A DNA stretch of 64,000 nucleotides, taken from assembly GCF_026642255.1 (NCBI RefSeq), contig NZ_CP113264.1, positions 1,612,001-1,676,000 on the forward strand, given 5' to 3'. A program made the translations under genes and the position numbers. This document shows positions 56,817 to 64,000 of this stretch, piece after piece (the stretch's first letter is position 1; every line of letters begins with the position of its first letter). A model generated the notes under the pieces. The model searched no databases, was not told where the DNA came from, and saw nothing but the letters and a program-made list of their open reading frames with translations. Source of the DNA: Streptomonospora nanhaiensis (lineage in GTDB: Bacteria; Actinomycetota; Actinomycetes; Streptosporangiales; Streptosporangiaceae).

Positions 56817-57959
56817 TCAGGGGGCGGCGGGGGGCTCCCACACGCCGTCCCCGAGGAACCGGTCGATGGAGGCCCGGTAGGGGGCGGGGGCCAGGCCCTT
56901 CTGCGCCACCCAGCCGTCGTCGTAGTAGCTGTGCTGGTAGCGTTCGCCGCCGTCGCAGATCAGGGTGACCACGCTGCCCCTGCGGCCCTCACGGAGCATC
57001 CTGGCGACGAGGTGCCACACCCCCCACAGGCTGGTGCCCGTCGAGCCGCCGGCGGACAGGCCGGTGTGGTCGTACAGGTGCCGCATCGCGGCGATGCTCG
57101 CCGCGTCGGGCACGGGGATCATGAGGTCGATCACGGAGGGGACGAAGCTCGGCTCCATCCGGGGGCGGCCGATGCCCTCGATCCTGGAGGGCATCCCCGT
57201 GGCGTAGTCCGGGGCGCCGGTGACCCAGCCGGGGAAGAACGCCGAGTTCTCCGGGTCCACGACGGCCAGCCGGGTGTCCATCCGCCGGTACCGCAGGTAC
57301 CGCCCGATGGTCGCGGACGTGCCCCCGGTGCCCGCCCCCACCACGATCCAGTCGGGACAGGGGTAGCGCTCCATGCCGAGCTGCTCGAAGATCGACTCGG
57401 CGATGTTGTTGTTCCCGCGCCAGTCGGTGGCCCGCTCGGCGTAGGTGAACTGGTCCATGTAGTGGCCGCCGCTCTCCGCCGCGAGCCGCTCCGCCTCGGT
57501 GTACATCGCGGGCGGGCTGTCCACGAAGTGGCACCGGCCGCCGTACCGCTCGATGAGGGCGATCTTCTCCGGGCTGGTCCTGCGCGGGATGACCGTGATG
57601 AAGTCCAGCCCGATCAGCTGCGCGAAGTAGGCCTCCGAGACCGCGGTGGACCCCGAGCTGGCCTCCACGATCGTGGTGCCCTCGCGGATCCACCCGTTGG
57701 CGAGCCCGTACAGGAACAGCGAACGCGCCAGCCGGTGCTTGAGGCTGCCGGTGGGGTGCACCGACTCGTCCTTCAGGTACAGGTCGATGCCCCATTCCGG
57801 GGGCAGGGGGAACACGTGCAGGTGGGTGTCGGCCGAACGGTTCGCGTCCGCCACGACCTTGCGGACCGCCTCGTCGACCCAGGCGCGGGTACCGTCGTCG
57901 CTGCGGTCCACCCACGGGGCGGCGTCGTCCGGTTCCGGACCGGTTGGTGAGGATGCCAT
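56817..57959 (-). CDS. PLP-dependent cysteine-synthase-family enzyme (Cds1-like cysteine desulfhydrase)
   Basis: 380 residues. Fold type II PLP enzyme: PLP lysine Lys74 in [48 protein letters not shown] (phosphate-binding glycines) and [13 protein letters not shown]. Closest in form to mycobacterial Cds1, which degrades cysteine to H2S; synthase activity is not excluded. ATG 57959 with TACCCT ending 7 bases upstream; leaderless. Convergent with parE. Confidence 0.82.
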   Translation of the reverse strand: MASSPTGPEPDDAAPWVDRSDDGTRAWVDEAVRKVVADANRSADTHLHVFPLPPEWGIDLYLKDESVHPTGSLKHRLARSLFLYGLANGWIREGTTIVEASSGSTAVSEAYFAQLIGLDFITVIPRRTSPEKIALIERYGGRCHFVDSPPAMYTEAERLAAESGGHYMDQFTYAERATDWRGNNNIAESIFEQLGMERYPCPDWIVVGAGTGGTSATIGRYLRYRRMDTRLAVVDPENSAFFPGWVTGAPDYATGMPSRIEGIGRPRMEPSFVPSVIDLMIPVPDAASIAAMRHLYDHTGLSAGGSTGTSLWGVWHLVARMLREGRRGSVVTLICDGGERYQHSYYDDGWVAQKGLAPAPYRASIDRFLGDGVWEPPAAP

Positions 57960-58161
57960 GGTCAGCAGGGTAGTCCTCCCGGGTCCCCGGCCCCTCCGCG
58001 CCCCGGGGGGGCCGGGAGCGCGCCGCGCGGGGGCGCCGGTCCACCCGGGGGCGCCCCGGCACACGGGAGGCCGGGCCCCTCGGGCCCGGCCCCGGTTCGC
58101 GGGGGCGCGGCCGCCCGGCCGGCGGCCCCGGTGCGGGGGAGGGCGCGCCGGGCGGCGCCCC

Positions 58162-58488
58162 TCAGTCCAGCGATCCCCCGGACATCACCGAGTACATGCG
58201 CCGGTAGGTGGCCGCCTCGTCGTGGCGGCTCTGGCGCTCCAGCGTGCGGGCGAGCGCGATGTGCGCCCAGTTGTCCACCGGGTCCAGCTCGATGATCCGG
58301 CGGAAGGTCCTCTCGGCCTTGTTGAGCTGAGCGGAGTGGAAGTAGGCGCGTCCGAGCAGCTCCAGCAGCGACCTGCTGTCGGGATCGTGCTCGACGATCG
58401 GTTCGAGGGTGCGGGCCGCGTAGATCGGGTCGCCCAGTTCCATGAACATGCGGGCGCGGTTGTAGGTCTCGTAGGTGCTCTCTTCCAC
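58162..58488 (-). CDS. Tetratricopeptide-repeat protein
   Basis: 108 residues forming about three TPR units: [101 protein letters not shown] protein-binding module. GTG 58488 follows GGAAGGAG. Same direction as the PLP enzyme, 202 bp upstream of it. Confidence 0.85.
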   Translation of the reverse strand: MEESTYETYNRARMFMELGDPIYAARTLEPIVEHDPDSRSLLELLGRAYFHSAQLNKAERTFRRIIELDPVDNWAHIALARTLERQSRHDEAATYRRMYSVMSGGSLD

Positions 58489-58711
58489 GGTGCTCCTTCC
58501 GACGGCGCGAACCGTCCCGGATCACAACGGCCAGGGGTCCGGCCGCATTCCCTGGTGTGGCGTGTGGGGTGGAGGCGCTTTGTGAGGTCTGGTGTGACCC
58601 ACTGGCGTCACCACCCCCATCAGAGAGATCCCCGCACACGGGGCCCGCACACGCGGTCCGCCCTCCGGGCCGGGGCCCCGAGAGGCGCGGACGGCGCTCC
58701 GCGCCGCGTCG

Positions 58712-59242
58712 TCACAGGTCCGTGGGGGAGATCCGCCCGGTGTCCACGTCGTAGATCGCACCCGCGACGGGCAGGCCGGCGGGGAGCAGCGGGTGGTGGC
58801 GGATGCGCTCCAGGTCGTGCCCCAGCGCGCCCAGCTGGTCGCTGTTCGTGTGGAACTCCAGGCTCCGCGTGTCGACCCCGTACTCCTGCTGGATGAGGTC
58901 GTGGACGGCGTCGTCGCCGGGCACCGACGCCATCTTGCAGCGGGTGTGCGGAAGGACCAGCACCCGCTCGACCCCGAGCAGGTACACCGCCAGCACCAGG
59001 GTGCGCAGCGTGTCGTCGGTCACCCGGGCGCCCGCGTTGCGCAGGATCTTGGCGTCGCCCGGCTCCAGGCCGAGCATGTCCAGGGGCTCGATTCTGGAGT
59101 CCATGCAGGTCACCAGGGCGAGGCCGCGCCCCGCGACCGGTTTGAGCCCGGCCAGCGAGAAGTCGGCCGCGTAGCCCGCGTTGGCCGCGAACACGTCGTC
59201 GAAGGCGCCTGCGGAGGGGACGGCACCGTTGTTGTCACCCAC
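58712..59242 (-). CDS. Beta-carbonic anhydrase
   Basis: 176 residues. Zinc ligands Cys46 and Asp48-Arg50 dyad in TCMDSR, His99 and Cys102 in HTRC. Interconverts CO2 and bicarbonate in the cytoplasm. Shortish but complete type II-like form. GTG 59242 with GGGAG upstream at long spacing. Located downstream of parC in the same direction, 82 bp away. Confidence 0.9.
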   Translation of the reverse strand: MGDNNGAVPSAGAFDDVFAANAGYAADFSLAGLKPVAGRGLALVTCMDSRIEPLDMLGLEPGDAKILRNAGARVTDDTLRTLVLAVYLLGVERVLVLPHTRCKMASVPGDDAVHDLIQQEYGVDTRSLEFHTNSDQLGALGHDLERIRHHPLLPAGLPVAGAIYDVDTGRISPTDL

Positions 59243-59324
59243 GTGGAGTCACTCCCTTGTCCTTGGTCACAGCTGTGCCGTGCACACCGGAGCACTCCGG
59301 TGTGCACGGCACGGGATGGAGGGG

Positions 59325-61805
<2,481 letters not shown>

Positions 61806-62084
61806 GTCCGTAATTCTGGCCTGTGCCGGAGACTGAAACGTACGCGGACGCGTGGTTGGACGTGTGTGAGTCGCGCGACTGAGGGGTTTTGACCCCTTGC
61901 GACGTGGTTTTCGCCCTGAAAGCAGGGAGGGGCGAAAAGCACCGTGGTGCGACGGGGTGACGGGTCCGGGCCCTCTTCCCCGGAGGGGGACCTGGCCGAC
62001 GGGGGTTGGTTCGGGCGCCCGGGCGCGGGCCGGGGCGGGGCCCGGAAGAGCAGGCTCTGACCGCCGGTCAGAGCCTGCCCGCCG
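61806..62084. other. Spacer upstream of parC with terminator of the GH81 gene
   Basis: Holds the parC promoter and, at 62050-62078, the terminator of the next minus-strand gene. No gene seen. Confidence 0.45.
62050..62078 (-). terminator. GH81 gene terminator
   Basis: 13-bp perfect stem with 3-base loop, starting just after the glucanase stop. Confidence 0.8.
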
Positions 62085-64000
62085 TCAGTCGCTGAAGGGG
62101 ATCGTGACCGAGGCACCGTCGTCCGGGCCGACCAGGATCCGTGAGCTGTCGCTTCCCAGGGCGCTCCACAGTTCGACGCGGACCGAGCCGTCGACCATGT
62201 CGCCGAGGGCGCCGTCGCTGTCGGCCGCGCCTCCTCCCTGCGTGTACTCCTCCCAGCCGGACCGGTCGTTGGTGGCGAAGTAGCGGTAGGTCTCCGTCCG
62301 GTCGTCGGTGCCGTCGCCGTCCAGGTCGTAGACCACGCGGACCTGGACCGCGTTGGCGATCGCGTTTCCGGAGTCCACCGGCAGGGAGAACGCGGTGGCG
62401 TCGCCGTTGTGGGAACCGGTCAGGCCGTCGACCCGCAGGACCACCCGGTCCTCCGGCGGCAGGCCGTCCTGGTTGCGCCCTCTGGCGGAGGCCACGGTGA
62501 TCTCGTCGGCGGACCCGTGCGGGGTTCCGGAGAGAGCAGAGGGGGTCAGGTGGAGGTCTCCGTCACCGACGTTGCCCTCCCCGGGGTCGCCCGGGTCACC
62601 GGGGTCTCCGGGGTCGCCCCCGCCGCCCTCACCCCTGGTGGAGGCCAGGGAACCGGGCTCCACGCTCAGTTCGACGCCGTCGGAGAACGTGACCGTCACC
62701 GGGTCGGTGCCCGGGTTGAAGGCGGTGTGGGTGCGGGTCCCGCCGTCGTCGAACACCGCGTAGTGGGCGGTGTCGGCGGTGACGGAGGCGTCTACGGTGC
62801 CGACCTCGGCGAGGGTGGAGACCCACTGGTAGGTGTGCGGCTTGGAGCCGCCCGCCTCCGGTTCGTAGGTCTGCCACTGCTCCTCGAACATGCGCAGGGC
62901 GTCGTCGCCGTCGGAGAGGGCGCGGTGCGCCCAGTGGATGTCCCTCCAGATCTCCGGCTCGCGGCCCAGGCGGTCCACGAGCGACCGGTAGACGGCGCCG
63001 GCGTGTTCGGGGTCGTGCCCGAGGTACAGCGAACCGGCGGTGATGGGCAGGTAGTTGATGCCGTAGTGCTCCTCGTCGCCGCCGTCCCACCAGATGCGGT
63101 AGTCGCCGCCGTCGCCCCACACCATGCCGACGACGTCGTGCTCGTAGTCCTCCGGGAACGTCCCGCCGCCCTGGTCCTGCCAGTAGCGGGGGATCGCGGA
63201 GGCCTGGGTGGTGTGCAGGTACACGCCGAGGTCGCGGACCTCCTCGTCGCCGGCCAGGGAGCCGAACAGGGCGGTGGCGGCGGCGAAGTGCATGCCCTCG
63301 GAGGAGGACTCCTGGTTGTTGCCCGCCGCGAACCCGGCGTGCCCGGACGCCCAGCCGTGCCCGGCGTAGGGAGAGAAGGAGCGCAGGCGCGGGAATATCG
63401 GGTCGTCGGGGTCGGTGGCGGCGACGTCGCGGATCAGGAGACGGATCATCCCGCCCCAGGCGTCCTCGGCTGCCCAGGCGCGGTCGTAGCGGGCGACGAC
63501 GGCGGCGGCCGAGACGAAGTAGCCGTAGTGGAAGTCGTGGTCGTTGAGCTCCTGGGCGGCCCCGAAGCTGTCGGGGTAGCCGAGCATGGTCCCCCACTCG
63601 GCGTTGTAGTGGAACTGGCGCGTGCCGCCGGCCGTCAGCCAGTCCTCCAGGCGCCCCCTGACCAGGTCGAGGAGCTCGTCGCGGGCCTCGGTGTGGCCGA
63701 TGGAGTCGGCGATGGGGACGAGCTGCGCGAGACGGCCCATGGCCTTGCCGTCCCAGTAGGTGTCGCCGGGCTCGGGGAAGAGCTCCTCCCCGGCGAGCAC
63801 CTCGTCGATGAGCTGCCGCATGCGGTCGTGGTCGGCGCCGTCGACCGTGGGCAGGCTGGGCAGGACGCCGTTGGTGGTCAGCTCCGTGGTGAAGCTGCCG
63901 CCTTCTGCGATGCGCATCTCGCCGCGCGGGGACGTGTAGGACAGGCCGGTCACGTCGGTGACGGCGTTGTCCCACTGGTGGGGGTAGAGCGCCATGAGGG
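62085..64000 (-). CDS. Secreted beta-1,3-glucanase, GH81 family (5' end outside window)
   Basis: The visible C-terminal about 638 residues contain the (alpha/alpha)6 catalytic half: NDHDFHYGYF carries the general acid aspartate and NNQESSSEGMHFAAATALF the family's conserved glutamates. GH81 enzymes cut beta-1,3-glucan such as fungal wall. A GDPGDPGDPGDPG linker then leads to a beta-rich C-terminal domain with DLDGDGTDDRTETYRYFATND, probably carbohydrate-binding. N-terminal signal and beta-sandwich lie beyond the right edge; the frame stays open there. The ATG at 63995 is internal. Confidence 0.9.
   Translation of the reverse strand, partial: LMALYPHQWDNAVTDVTGLSYTSPRGEMRIAEGGSFTTELTTNGVLPSLPTVDGADHDRMRQLIDEVLAGEELFPEPGDTYWDGKAMGRLAQLVPIADSIGHTEARDELLDLVRGRLEDWLTAGGTRQFHYNAEWGTMLGYPDSFGAAQELNDHDFHYGYFVSAAAVVARYDRAWAAEDAWGGMIRLLIRDVAATDPDDPIFPRLRSFSPYAGHGWASGHAGFAAGNNQESSSEGMHFAAATALFGSLAGDEEVRDLGVYLHTTQASAIPRYWQDQGGGTFPEDYEHDVVGMVWGDGGDYRIWWDGGDEEHYGINYLPITAGSLYLGHDPEHAGAVYRSLVDRLGREPEIWRDIHWAHRALSDGDDALRMFEEQWQTYEPEAGGSKPHTYQWVSTLAEVGTVDASVTADTAHYAVFDDGGTRTHTAFNPGTDPVTVTFSDGVELSVEPGSLASTRGEGGGGDPGDPGDPGDPGEGNVGDGDLHLTPSALSGTPHGSADEITVASARGRNQDGLPPEDRVVLRVDGLTGSHNGDATAFSLPVDSGNAIANAVQVRVVYDLDGDGTDDRTETYRYFATNDRSGWEEYTQGGGAADSDGALGDMVDGSVRVELWSALGSDSSRILVGPDDGASVTIPFSD

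Overview
The window reads as an ordinary chromosomal stretch of a high-GC actinomycete, most like Nocardiopsis/Thermobifida and their relatives. The evidence is a third codon position almost always G or C, frequent GTG/TTG starts, LexA next to NrdR-NrdJ (a B12-dependent ribonucleotide reductase), an HrdB-type sigma factor with a long Lys/Ala/Thr-rich N-terminus close to a DUF7455 protein and topoisomerase IV parE, and a gene pair of the kind that makes 10-methyl branched fatty acids. The genus is inference. No phage, transposase, plasmid or cas genes are visible.

Layout. 1-4.2 kb: a truncated FMN-dependent lactate-oxidising enzyme, a divergent ABC exporter/TetR pair and a GroES-like protein. 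4.2-7.1 kb: two identical tRNA-Ala(GGC) genes in direct repeat, enclosing a CoA-transferase-family gene and a 68-residue conserved protein. 7.0-13.1 kb: an ArsR-SRPBCC pair, a DinG-type helicase and conserved proteins of unknown function. 13.1-17.6 kb: glutamate racemase, then a reductase-methyltransferase-unknown trio for branched lipids. 17.8-21.5 kb: a sugar importer (binding lipoprotein plus two permeases, no ATPase gene) interrupted by a small opposite-strand gene. 21.6-28.5 kb: FadD-like ligase, a compact leucyl-tRNA synthetase, two membrane-anchored proteins and a lipoprotein hydrolase. 28.7-33.6 kb: LexA, then NrdR-NrdJ. 34-39.4 kb: a tandem pair of SPFH (band-7) membrane proteins and small membrane proteins. 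39.4-47.2 kb: a possible two-repeat CRISPR relic, RNase HII, a membrane-anchored double CbbX-type AAA+ ATPase, a nucleotidyltransferase, a tyrosine phosphatase and proteins of unknown function. 47.6-62 kb: a PAS-GAF-PP2C phosphatase, the principal sigma factor, YaaA, an acetyltransferase, DUF7455, and parE and parC facing each other across a cysteine-synthase-family enzyme, a TPR protein and a carbonic anhydrase. 62-64 kb: the C-terminal part of a GH81 beta-1,3-glucanase.

How the parts work together. Most units are housekeeping: DNA topology, SOS response, dNTP supply, transcription initiation, Leu-tRNA charging, cell-wall D-Glu and membrane lipid modification. Gene ends are commonly marked by long GC hairpins without U-tracts. 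At least nine genes have a TANNNT -10 element only 6-8 bases before the start codon and no usable Shine-Dalgarno, so leaderless mRNAs look common here. The items most worth a second look are the tandem SPFH pair, the membrane-tethered double AAA+ protein, the 62-bp-period repeat pair, the tRNA-bounded duplication, the compact LeuRS and several palindromes overlapping candidate promoters.
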